NCBI GenBank assembly: GCA_964415045.1
Contig: CAYPZL010000088.1
Coordinates: forward strand, 1 to 22,487
Source of the DNA: CAYPZL01 sp964415045
GTDB taxonomy: Bacteria > Planctomycetota > Phycisphaerae > Sedimentisphaerales > Anaerobacaceae
DNA: 22,487 nt
Direction: 5' to 3'
A program made the translations under genes and the position numbers. The notes beneath the pieces are model-generated. The model did not search any database, was not told where the DNA came from, and saw only the letters and a list, made by a program, of their open reading frames with translations. This document shows, piece after piece, positions 16,162 through 22,487 of the stretch. Each line of letters starts with the position of its first letter. Position 1 is the stretch's first letter.

Positions 16162-16325
16162 TTCGGTGCAGGCTCACCTTCCTCCGACGCGGCCGCTTGC
16201 TCCTTGAGACTCTTGAACAACGAGCGGATATTGAAGAAGCCGCCTATCGTCACGACGACCGCCAGGCCGGCAAAAACCGTTAGGCTCAAAAAGAAGAAGA
16301 ACGACCAGAACTTTACCCAATCCAT
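16158..16325 (-). CDS. Small single-span membrane protein, possible symporter accessory subunit
   Basis: The 55-residue protein has one strongly hydrophobic segment (FWSFFFFLSLTVFAGLAVVV, about residues 6-25) after MDWVK. It then has a basic amphipathic stretch (RSLFKSLKEQ) and an acidic, Ala/Pro-rich tail. The start at 16325 has GAGG 9 nt upstream. Two earlier in-frame starts (ATG 16334, GTG 16340) would overlap the symporter gene's stop and have poorly spaced ribosome sites. It lies directly between the SSS symporter and the UroD-like gene, overlapping the latter by 4 nt. Several SSS symporters have small membrane partners (for example YhdT with PanF), so an accessory role is plausible but inferred from position and size only. 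Confidence 0.7.
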   Translation of the reverse strand: MDWVKFWSFFFFLSLTVFAGLAVVVTIGGFFNIRSLFKSLKEQAAASEEGEPAPK

Positions 16326-16326
16326 A

Positions 16327-17910
16327 TTATGCATCCTCACGCTCAGTGTGATAGGCAGACTGCTTCTTATCCGGGAACAACAACGAACCGACGATCATCA
16401 ACACGATGGCCAAACAGAGGACAAAGAGGCCGATGACGGCACTGGTAATGTCACCCTCAACTTTGAACAACGCCTTGATCGGGTCAAGCACGGGCGCACA
16501 CAACTGCTGCATTCTCGACAACCCGAGAATGGCCAGGAACCCGCACAACAGAGCCAGATAGGCCCCGACGCGGCTGGCCCGCTTCCAGTACAGCCCGAAC
16601 GCCAGCAAGGCAAACCCTCCGATCGAGTAGATAGCGCCGGAGATCGCCATGTAATCCCACAGGTCCTGTTCCAGCGGATACCACAATCCCCAGATCAGAA
16701 TGAACAAGCCGATGGCCACGATGAAGATGCGCGTCAGAAGGAGCCGCGCCTTGGATGAAAGGCCCTTCTTGAACCAGGGCGCCACGACGTCCTGCGTCAG
16801 TACGGAGCTCCAGCACAGCAGGTAGCTGTCATGCGTGGACATGAAAGCCGCCAACATGCCCGCCGAGATAATGCCGAGGAAGCCGGTTGGCAGAATCTGG
16901 CTCAGGTAGAACGGCATCGCGGTCAGAGAGAGAGTCGAGTCGGCCTTGCCTTCAGGCGACAGGAACACCTCCTTCAGGGCGGTATTGTTGGCGATGAACA
17001 CCAGAGCGCAAATCCCGAAGAAATAGGGAATCAGGAACCGAATCAGGAAACCCACGGACGAAAGCGTGTAGATTCTCCGGACGATTCCCGCGCTCTTGGC
17101 CGAGCAGGCTCGGATCACAGCCGTCTGCCAAACGGCGCAACTGACCAGTCCCATGAAGAACATCCACAGCACGTACGACCAGCCAAAGCCGGCCTCATCG
17201 AACGGATTGAAGCCGCTGGGCCCCATTTCCCAGGTGACCGTGTCAATGATATTGGTCCACCCCAGGCATCGGATCGACATGATGCTGGCAAAGATCAGAC
17301 TGAATGACAGCACCACGAACTGGATGTAGTCGAGGATCGCCACCGAAACCATGCCGCCGAGCGTGGTGTACAATAAAACCATGCAGAGCAGTACGGTCAT
17401 AACGATCTTGAGATGGGTCTCAGAGGCCATGCCGGTGACGCCGGTAACAAACAGCGAGCCGGCCTTCAGAAACATCCCCATGTTGAGAATGCCGGAGAGA
17501 GCCAGGATAGTGCCGCCCAGGATGCGAACGTCGCGACCGAAGCGTTTCTCGTAGAACTCCGGGATGGTCATGACTTTCAGGCGGCGCAAGGGCACCACGA
17601 TGAACCCCGAGAGGCCGACGAAGAGTGTGACAATGGCGGCGGCAAGAGCGATGTGAAAGGCTGCGAATCCGCCGGTGAACCCTTTTTGCGACGAGTACAT
17701 GACGGTCACCAGGCCCAATTCCGTTCCGATCATCGTGGCGATGGCCAGAAAGGTTTTCAGCCCGCGTCCGGCGACCATGAAGTCGGTGGCGCTGGCGATG
17801 TACTTGCGGATGTAAACGCCGATGCTCACGATAGCGATCAGATAGCCCACCACGATGCACCAGTCCAGCGCACTGAAGTTCGTTTCGAAGCCAAGGTTGC
17901 CCAGGTCCAT
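16327..17910 (-). CDS. Sodium:solute symporter (SSS/SLC5 family)
   Basis: The 527-residue, very hydrophobic protein has about 13 predicted transmembrane segments and the SSS hallmarks: DWCIVVGYLIAIVSIGVYI near the N-terminus, DFMVAGRGLKTFLAIATMIG, VVPLRRLKVMTIPEFYEKRF (the RR..T.PE.YEKRFG motif), YTTLGGMVSVAILDYIQFVV, and ISAGMLAAFMSTHDSYLLCW. It should import a small organic solute such as a sugar, sialic-acid-like compound or carboxylate with Na+; specificity cannot be read. The start at 17910 has AAGGAG 11 nt upstream. The frame extends to 17973, but the extra 21 residues overlap the end of the upstream gene and are not membrane-like. It follows the DUF5107-TPR gene by 59 bp and precedes the small membrane protein, forming one leftward operon. 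Confidence 0.92.
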   Translation of the reverse strand: MDLGNLGFETNFSALDWCIVVGYLIAIVSIGVYIRKYIASATDFMVAGRGLKTFLAIATMIGTELGLVTVMYSSQKGFTGGFAAFHIALAAAIVTLFVGLSGFIVVPLRRLKVMTIPEFYEKRFGRDVRILGGTILALSGILNMGMFLKAGSLFVTGVTGMASETHLKIVMTVLLCMVLLYTTLGGMVSVAILDYIQFVVLSFSLIFASIMSIRCLGWTNIIDTVTWEMGPSGFNPFDEAGFGWSYVLWMFFMGLVSCAVWQTAVIRACSAKSAGIVRRIYTLSSVGFLIRFLIPYFFGICALVFIANNTALKEVFLSPEGKADSTLSLTAMPFYLSQILPTGFLGIISAGMLAAFMSTHDSYLLCWSSVLTQDVVAPWFKKGLSSKARLLLTRIFIVAIGLFILIWGLWYPLEQDLWDYMAISGAIYSIGGFALLAFGLYWKRASRVGAYLALLCGFLAILGLSRMQQLCAPVLDPIKALFKVEGDITSAVIGLFVLCLAIVLMIVGSLLFPDKKQSAYHTEREDA

Positions 17911-17969
17911 GCTGTTTATCACTCCTTGAAAAGGGATCAGAGAATCAACCGCGGTAAGAGGCGGACGCA

Positions 17970-20900
17970 TCATTCCGTTTCTGACAGCGCCTCACGGCAA
18001 AGCTCCCGATGCTTGTTTTGCTCGGCGCTGCCCTCGGCGCCGTCGGCGCCCCGGCGCCAGGCCGACTTGGCCTCGGATTCACGTCCGAGGGCCTGCAGCG
18101 CTCTCCCCCTCCAGTATTCGGCGGCGGCCTCCTGCGGCTTGTTGGAGCGGCCCACGCCGATGTTCTCCGGATAGGTCAGAGCCGCTTCGAAATCCTGCAG
18201 CGCCCCTTTAAAGTTCTTGTCGTCAAAACGCTGCCGGCCGCGCTGTATGTGCGATTTGTGGAAGAGGTCCCAGGTGACGGTCTGTCCCTCCCAATTGACG
18301 AAATACGGCGTCGATTCGAGCAGGTCGATGGCGTCGGTGTACCGCTGCTCGTCGAAGTACGCCTGGGCCAGGACGATGATGATGTCGGCCCGGCGCAGCT
18401 TCTCGAACGGCGTCGATTCGAGCACTTTGATGGCTTCGGGGCGCCGCTTCTGTGCCAGGAGGACCTCGGCGAGATCGCGATACAGCGTCTGATCCTTGGG
18501 TCGAGCCGCAATGGCTTTGCGATAGAACCGCTCGGCCTTTTTCAAGTCGTCTTCGGCCGCCCAGGCGTAAAGCCCGAGATTGCGTTGTGCGATGCTCAAC
18601 GAGGGCTCCAGCGCGGCCGCCTTTCGCCAGTGGCCGGCGGCCTCCGTCACGCGTCCCAGGTGAGCGTACAGATTTCCAAGGTGAAGATGCGCGCGGGCGT
18701 CGTCCGGGTTCATCCGCAAAGCGTATGCGAAAACCTTCAGGGCCTCCGGACGCGAAGGAAAGACATAATCCCGGCAGGTCGCGGCCGCCCGTCGCAAGTA
18801 GTCTCGCGCAGCCGCCGTATCGTCCCGGCGCGAGGCGAAATAGGCCAGGTAATACAATGGAAGCGGGCTGCGCTGCCCTGCGGGGACAGCGTCCACACAG
18901 GCGGCGACCAGGACCTGCTCCGCTTCCCGCCACAATCCCAGCTCGCCAAAGACGAGACTCGTCTCCAGCATCTCAAAATCGTCTTCGCCGACGAAACCTC
19001 TGACCTCCTTGACAAACCGACTCATATCCTTTTCGCTCCGCAGTGCCAGCAGCGCCCGGGGCACGAGATCGGTCGGGTAACGCAAGCCGGTTCGACGAGC
19101 GGTCCTGAAGGCAACACGTTTGTCCCCCGCGGCGTACAGCGCCAGAAGATAGTGATCCCTGGCCTTGCCGTCCCTCGGATTCGACTGCGTTGCCTTTTCG
19201 AAAGCGGCAAGAGCCGCCCGATACTCGCCGAGCGCGGCGTGCGCCCGGCCCGCAAGATCCAGAGCGAGCGAACCGGTCTCGGCGTACCTGGCGGCCTGGC
19301 GCGCACAGCGCAGCGCTTCCTCTGCATCGTCCGTCCGAAGATGCGTGACGCCCAGGAAGTACCAGGCCGGTCCGTCGTCCGGGTCGCGCCGAAGCGCGCG
19401 ATCGAGTCGCTCGGCCGCCTCGTCGTAGAGGCCGGCTTCGATGTCCAGCACGGCCAGACCGCGCAGCGCCGCCGCGTGCCCGGAATCTGCGGCGAGAACC
19501 TTCTCGTAGTAGTGGCGGGCCTTCTTGCGATTCGTCGCCAGGTCGTGCTTGCGGGCCTTGAGGTACGTCTCCTGCAACGTAAGCTGCTCATCCGGCTTGG
19601 TCAAGACCTGCGAGCGCGGCGGCGGAGACACGTCCGGGATCGGCAAAGGTGTCACGAACGAGGCCAGGACTTCTCCGTCGCGCGTCTTCACAGTCACGTC
19701 CACCGGCGCCTGAGGGTCCGGAGACAGAGTAACGATACGCGGAGCCTGCGGGGACAGGTCCACCCGCCGCGCGAGCAACTCCTTGCCATCCCGGGAGACC
19801 GAACAGGACGCACCGGAAAACCGGCCCGTCGCCAGCAGACGGAGATCGAGAATCCTTTTCTTTCGAATCGCCTGGACGGCCAGATCCTTCGTGGCGAATT
19901 CGAAACCCTCGCCCAGCCCGTGCACGGGATACCACCACTCGCGCCATGCGACCTCCTGCCTCGGCAGCAGCATTCCGTAATCCGACTGCTTCGGCAGCGG
20001 TCCGCTCTGCACTTCGATGTACGGACCGTCCTCGTCGGTCAGATTCTTCTGGCTGACCAGCCCGAAATCCCACTGGCCCCAGGTCCAGGCCTTCTTGCCG
20101 CTGAGCTCGTAGTGGTTGGCGACCTGCACGACGCCGCGATCCGCTCGGACATCGTAGGCCCCGAAGAAATCGAAGACGCAATCCACCGCGAAGATCGAGG
20201 CCCACGTCTCATAGTTCTTCAGCCAGGACAGATCGTTGCCCTCATGGACGGGCCAGGTGAAGAACTCGACGCCGTTGTGGTCGGTCCCGAGTGTCATGGG
20301 ATAGATGAAGCGCGTTCCGGCGTGGCATGGAAAGGCGGTACAGTTCCAGAAGTAGTACGGATTGACCGCATCGACCGGATTGAAGATGCGAATCTGCTCA
20401 TCCAGATAGGCCCGACCCGGATGCAGGGTCACGCGGACCGTCCAGCGCGTTCGCAGGGTCTTTTCGAGGTTGCTCACCTCAAGATAGGCCGAACCGTCCG
20501 CGTTGGTCCCAACCAGCGCGTCCACCGGCGACAGAATGGTCACCGTGTGCACCTGCGGGCCGGCGTTCCACTCCACCCCGCCGCTGATAAAGGCCCCGCG
20601 CATCGCGATCATGCTCGGCTTGATGACGTTGTTGAGGTGGAACGTCTCGGCGCCCGTGGTCTTGTCCAGAACCGAGTGGAGCCGGCCCCCCAGTTCCGGC
20701 AGACACGTAACCTTGAGGTATTCGTTCTCCAGGAACAGCGCCTTGTAGGTCCGGTCCTCCTTCGTGCGATACAAATGGTCCTGCATCGTGTAAGGGTAGA
20801 CGATCGCCCCTTTGACGGTCGTGGAGAACTTGACCTGATCCTCCAGGGCCCAGAACTTGGGATTGACATCCTCGGCCCAGCCATAGGTGGGGATCGTTAT

Positions 20901-21005
20901 CGTGCCCTTCCAGGCGCGAACGCCCGCCCCGGTCGAACTCCAGGCCCAAAGCAACAACACCGCCGAAACCGCCCACACCCGCACATCTCGTGCGTGGCTG
21001 TTCAT
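17970..21005 (-). CDS. Exported DUF5107 domain / TPR repeat protein
   Basis: The 1011-residue protein begins with a Sec signal peptide (VWAVSAVLLLWAWSSTGAG at 10-28). Residues 30 to about 370 match DUF5107, a galactose-mutarotase-like beta-sandwich: YKALFLENEYLKVTCLPELG, GGRLHSVLDKTTG, GAFISGGVEWNAGP, NPYYFWNCTAFP and TWGQWDFG are its conserved patches. From about residue 475 to the end come roughly ten TPR units (for example ALRGLAVLDIEAGLYDEAAE), closing with the DUF5107-TPR tail DFEAALTYPENIGVGR. Glycan binding or hydrolysis by the N-terminal domain is inferred from the fold; the TPRs probably mediate protein contacts. ATG 21005 has GGGGAGGAAGGG just upstream and gives a compact signal peptide; ATG 21041, with GGGAGGA 7 nt upstream, is a real alternative adding 12 residues. 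It is the first gene of the leftward transporter operon. Confidence 0.85.
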   Translation of the reverse strand: MNSHARDVRVWAVSAVLLLWAWSSTGAGVRAWKGTITIPTYGWAEDVNPKFWALEDQVKFSTTVKGAIVYPYTMQDHLYRTKEDRTYKALFLENEYLKVTCLPELGGRLHSVLDKTTGAETFHLNNVIKPSMIAMRGAFISGGVEWNAGPQVHTVTILSPVDALVGTNADGSAYLEVSNLEKTLRTRWTVRVTLHPGRAYLDEQIRIFNPVDAVNPYYFWNCTAFPCHAGTRFIYPMTLGTDHNGVEFFTWPVHEGNDLSWLKNYETWASIFAVDCVFDFFGAYDVRADRGVVQVANHYELSGKKAWTWGQWDFGLVSQKNLTDEDGPYIEVQSGPLPKQSDYGMLLPRQEVAWREWWYPVHGLGEGFEFATKDLAVQAIRKKRILDLRLLATGRFSGASCSVSRDGKELLARRVDLSPQAPRIVTLSPDPQAPVDVTVKTRDGEVLASFVTPLPIPDVSPPPRSQVLTKPDEQLTLQETYLKARKHDLATNRKKARHYYEKVLAADSGHAAALRGLAVLDIEAGLYDEAAERLDRALRRDPDDGPAWYFLGVTHLRTDDAEEALRCARQAARYAETGSLALDLAGRAHAALGEYRAALAAFEKATQSNPRDGKARDHYLLALYAAGDKRVAFRTARRTGLRYPTDLVPRALLALRSEKDMSRFVKEVRGFVGEDDFEMLETSLVFGELGLWREAEQVLVAACVDAVPAGQRSPLPLYYLAYFASRRDDTAAARDYLRRAAATCRDYVFPSRPEALKVFAYALRMNPDDARAHLHLGNLYAHLGRVTEAAGHWRKAAALEPSLSIAQRNLGLYAWAAEDDLKKAERFYRKAIAARPKDQTLYRDLAEVLLAQKRRPEAIKVLESTPFEKLRRADIIIVLAQAYFDEQRYTDAIDLLESTPYFVNWEGQTVTWDLFHKSHIQRGRQRFDDKNFKGALQDFEAALTYPENIGVGRSNKPQEAAAEYWRGRALQALGRESEAKSAWRRGADGAEGSAEQNKHRELCREALSETE

Positions 21006-21085
21006 CCCTTCCTCCCCGCATTCGGTCAGCCGCACATTCATGTCGTTGTCCTCCCGTTTGTGTCCCTGCCCAAAACAGACACCGC

Positions 21086-21102
21086 ATGGGCTGCAAGCCC
21101 AT
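21086..21102 (-). promoter_or_regulatory. Perfect hairpin in the 5' leader of the DUF5107-TPR gene
   Basis: ATGGGCT and AGCCCAT form a perfect 7-bp stem around GCA. It lies 45-60 nt upstream of the first possible start codon of the DUF5107-TPR gene. The surrounding GGGATGGGCTTGCAGCCCAT pattern resembles a dispersed repeat I have seen in planctomycete DNA. A regulatory role is not shown. Confidence 0.35.
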
Positions 21103-21214
21103 CCCACCGGGCTCGCCCACGGATCGTGGCAGATCATACCATACGCGGGATGACTCGGCCAACGTTAGTATTTCCGCCCGCGCCCGGCCTCGCTTCCGAA
21201 GGCGGGAAAGAGCG

Positions 21215-21243
21215 TTGACACCCCCTCCATCCGGTCGTACCAT
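21215..21243 (+). promoter_or_regulatory. Sigma70-like promoter of the ECF sigma gene
   Basis: A perfect -35 box TTGACA (21215-21220) is separated by exactly 17 bp from TACCAT (21238-21243), a 4-of-6 -10 box. The predicted transcription start near 21250 is almost on the first in-frame ATG (21252), which supports translation from ATG 21273 with its own ribosome site. The alternative is a leaderless transcript. Confidence 0.62.
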
Positions 21244-21272
21244 CGGCTGATATGACGGTCCGGGAGAACTCG

Positions 21273-21863
21273 ATGTCGCCCAATCGTTGGATCACTACCA
21301 CACAGGTGCTCGATGACCTTCGCTGTCCGGACGACACGTTCGCCTGGGACCAGTTCTGCACGCATTTCCGCCCGGTCGTCGTCAAATTCGCGATGCAGCT
21401 CGGGTTGCCGCCCGTCGACGCCGAGGACGCCGCCCAGGAAACCATGCTCTCGTTCCTGAAAGCGTTTCGGGACGGCAAGTACGTCCGGGAGAAAGGCCGG
21501 TTGAGCAACTGGCTCTTCGGAGTGGCCCGGTGCGTGATTCTGAATCTGCGGAGCCGCCGGCCCCTGGAGAAGTTGATTGCGGACAAGACCACGGGCACCT
21601 CGTTCTGGGACCTGGTTCAGGACGATCACCAGATGGAGCAAACCTGGGAGATGCAGTGGCGTCGGATGGTCCTGGACAAGTGCCTCAGCCAGACCCGGCG
21701 TGAGTTCGATCCGAAGGTGTTCAGCGCCTTCGAACAGTACGCGCTGGCGGGCGTGCCGGTCGAGGAGGTCTGCCGACGTCTGGCCATGTCGCGCAACGCC
21801 GTGTACATCGCCAAGAGCAGAGTGCTGTCGCGGCTGCGAGAGCTGCAGCGCCAATTTGAGTGA
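21273..21863 (+). CDS. ECF-type RNA polymerase sigma factor (planctomycete kinase-linked type)
   Basis: The 196-residue protein has a sigma-70 region 2 (PPVDAEDAAQETMLSFLKAF, then GRLSNWLFGVARCVILNLRS, the promoter -10 recognition part). After a long linker comes a region 4 helix-turn-helix (YALAGVPVEEVCRRLAMSRN, AVYIAKSRVLSRLREL). It would direct RNA polymerase to a dedicated promoter set. GGGAG lies 7 nt before ATG 21273; an ATG at 21252 would add seven residues but lies on the predicted transcription start. The next gene encodes a zinc-finger/kinase protein, the arrangement known for the STK-linked ECF groups of Planctomycetota, where the kinase rather than a classical anti-sigma factor is thought to control the sigma factor. 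Because that kinase is interrupted here, control may be lost. Confidence 0.87.
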   Translation: MSPNRWITTTQVLDDLRCPDDTFAWDQFCTHFRPVVVKFAMQLGLPPVDAEDAAQETMLSFLKAFRDGKYVREKGRLSNWLFGVARCVILNLRSRRPLEKLIADKTTGTSFWDLVQDDHQMEQTWEMQWRRMVLDKCLSQTRREFDPKVFSAFEQYALAGVPVEEVCRRLAMSRNAVYIAKSRVLSRLRELQRQFE

Positions 21864-21884
21864 CGGCCGTCGGAGTGCGATTTC

Positions 21885-22436
21885 ATGGACTGTCCGGATC
21901 ACGAGATCATCGAGCGCTATGTATTGGGCCGGCTCGACCGCCCCGGGGCGGCGGGCTTCAGCTCCCATCTCCAGGGCTGTCCCCAGTGCCGCAGGCGCGT
22001 CGCGGAGGCCCGGGAAAACGAGGAGTTCCTGGCCGAGCTGCGCAGTTGCACGCGGGACAGAGCCACCCCTTCGCCCCCGGGCATGACGGACGTCATAACG
22101 GTCGATGATGCGCAAGGCCATCTTGGCGAGAGATACCACGTGATCAGGAAGATCGGCGAGGGCGCCTCCGGACAGGTGTTCCAGGCCCTCGATACGCTGC
22201 TGGAGCGCCTGGTCGCGGTCAAGTTCCTCCGGCCCCGGTACCTTTCGCCGGACAGTTTCTCCGAGGCGTGGCGCGAGGCGCGCCTGATGAGCAAGCTCAA
22301 CCATCCCAACGTCGCCCAGATCTACGAGGTCCAGGAGGCGGGCGACCGCCGCTTTCTCATCATGGAATGGGTGGATGGACTGTCCGCAACGGAGGCCTGG
22401 AAGAATCTCCCGTTGCAACAAAGGCTGCGGGTCTAA
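21885..22436 (+). pseudogene. Zinc-finger / Ser-Thr protein kinase, truncated by repeat-like DNA
   Basis: The readable 183 residues start with an anti-sigma-type zinc finger, C3, H28, C32 and C35 (HLQGCPQC). After a Pro/Thr-rich linker comes a Hanks-type kinase N-lobe: GEGASGQVF at 91-99 (glycine loop), VAVKF with K113, E131 in REARLM (helix C), and LIMEWVDG at 158-165 (hinge). The frame then stops at TAA 22434-22436, before the HRD catalytic loop and DFG, so the kinase lacks its catalytic lobe. The stop lies where the hairpin repeat begins. I infer that an insertion removed or separated the rest, although a mis-assembled repeat edge would look the same. The gene starts 21 bp after the sigma factor gene, with GGAG about 10 nt upstream of the ATG. 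An intact form would be a planctomycete sigma-linked kinase, possibly with a membrane segment and repeats beyond the kinase. Confidence 0.78.
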
Positions 22437-22487
22437 TCAAGACCACCGGCATAGCCGGTGGTATGAGGAAGGCCCCTAAAAGGGGCC
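22434..22487. mobile_element. Tandem hairpins resembling an IS200/IS605 or REP element end
   Basis: Two perfect hairpins follow each other: ACCACCGGC-ATA-GCCGGTGGT (22442-22462) and GGCCCCT-AAA-AGGGGCC (22471-22487), each with a 3-nt loop. Such subterminal hairpins are the recognition ends of IS200/IS605-type transposons and of REP elements moved by RAYT enzymes. They sit exactly where the kinase frame breaks, preceded by AATCAAG. No transposase is visible because the window ends. A terminator is a weaker alternative, since a kinase cut in its N-lobe should not end there and no U-run is seen. Confidence 0.55.

Noticed and set aside
18009..21218. Very long open frame (1069 codons) on the plus strand, antisense to the DUF5107-TPR gene
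   Set aside because: GC-rich codon bias leaves the opposite strand open. The translation is Arg/Gly/Val-rich with no domains, while the minus frame has a signal peptide, DUF5107 and TPRs.

Overview
The window looks like a chromosomal piece of an uncultured Planctomycetota bacterium, probably of the Phycisphaerae/Sedimentisphaerales type. The reasons are the GC-rich coding sequence, Tat-exported Gfo/Idh/MocA proteins, several UroD-like proteins, a DUF5107-TPR protein, and an ECF sigma factor followed by a zinc-finger/Ser-Thr-kinase gene. This placement is inferred from gene families; there is no rRNA or marker gene here.

Left part (1-6284). A phosphate acetyltransferase gene runs leftward. 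Diverging from it is a rightward run: a glucosamine-6-phosphate deaminase-type domain fused to a PIG-L/LmbE deacetylase domain, a UroD-like protein and a cytoplasmic Gfo/Idh oxidoreductase. A 167-bp MITE-like element with terminal inverted repeats closes this part. The outer 47 bp of the same element, inverted, form the first bases of the window.

Middle (6319-14772, all rightward). A Tat-exported Gfo/Idh protein has the hallmarks of GH109 (NAD-dependent alpha-N-acetylgalactosaminidase family). It is followed by a second UroD-like protein, a second Tat-exported Gfo/Idh protein with its own promoter, a sugar nucleotidyltransferase, a translationally coupled NahK-type N-acetylhexosamine 1-kinase, and an exported clan GH-D-type glycosidase. 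Together these read as a locus for cutting alpha-linked N-acetylhexosamines (GalNAc-type) from glycans and routing the sugar and its acetate into metabolism. GH109, the glycosidase and the Tat oxidoreductase act outside the cytoplasm. The kinase and nucleotidyltransferase would make sugar-1-P and NDP-sugar. The fused deaminase/deacetylase and Pta would handle amino-sugar phosphate and acetyl units.

Right part. A leftward operon (21005 to 14986) encodes an exported DUF5107-TPR protein, an SSS-family sodium:solute symporter, a 55-aa single-span membrane protein that may be its accessory subunit, and a third UroD-like protein. Diverging from it, with a clear sigma70-like promoter, is an ECF sigma factor and then a zinc-finger/kinase gene. 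The kinase stops after subdomain V, exactly where a pair of tight hairpins resembling IS200/IS605 or REP ends begins. Both window ends therefore lie in repeat-like DNA, which may explain why the assembly stops there.

I saw no tRNA, rRNA or CRISPR array. The least expected features are the three UroD-like paralogs with three different metal-site motifs, the deaminase/deacetylase fusion, the mobile-like repeats and the interrupted kinase.
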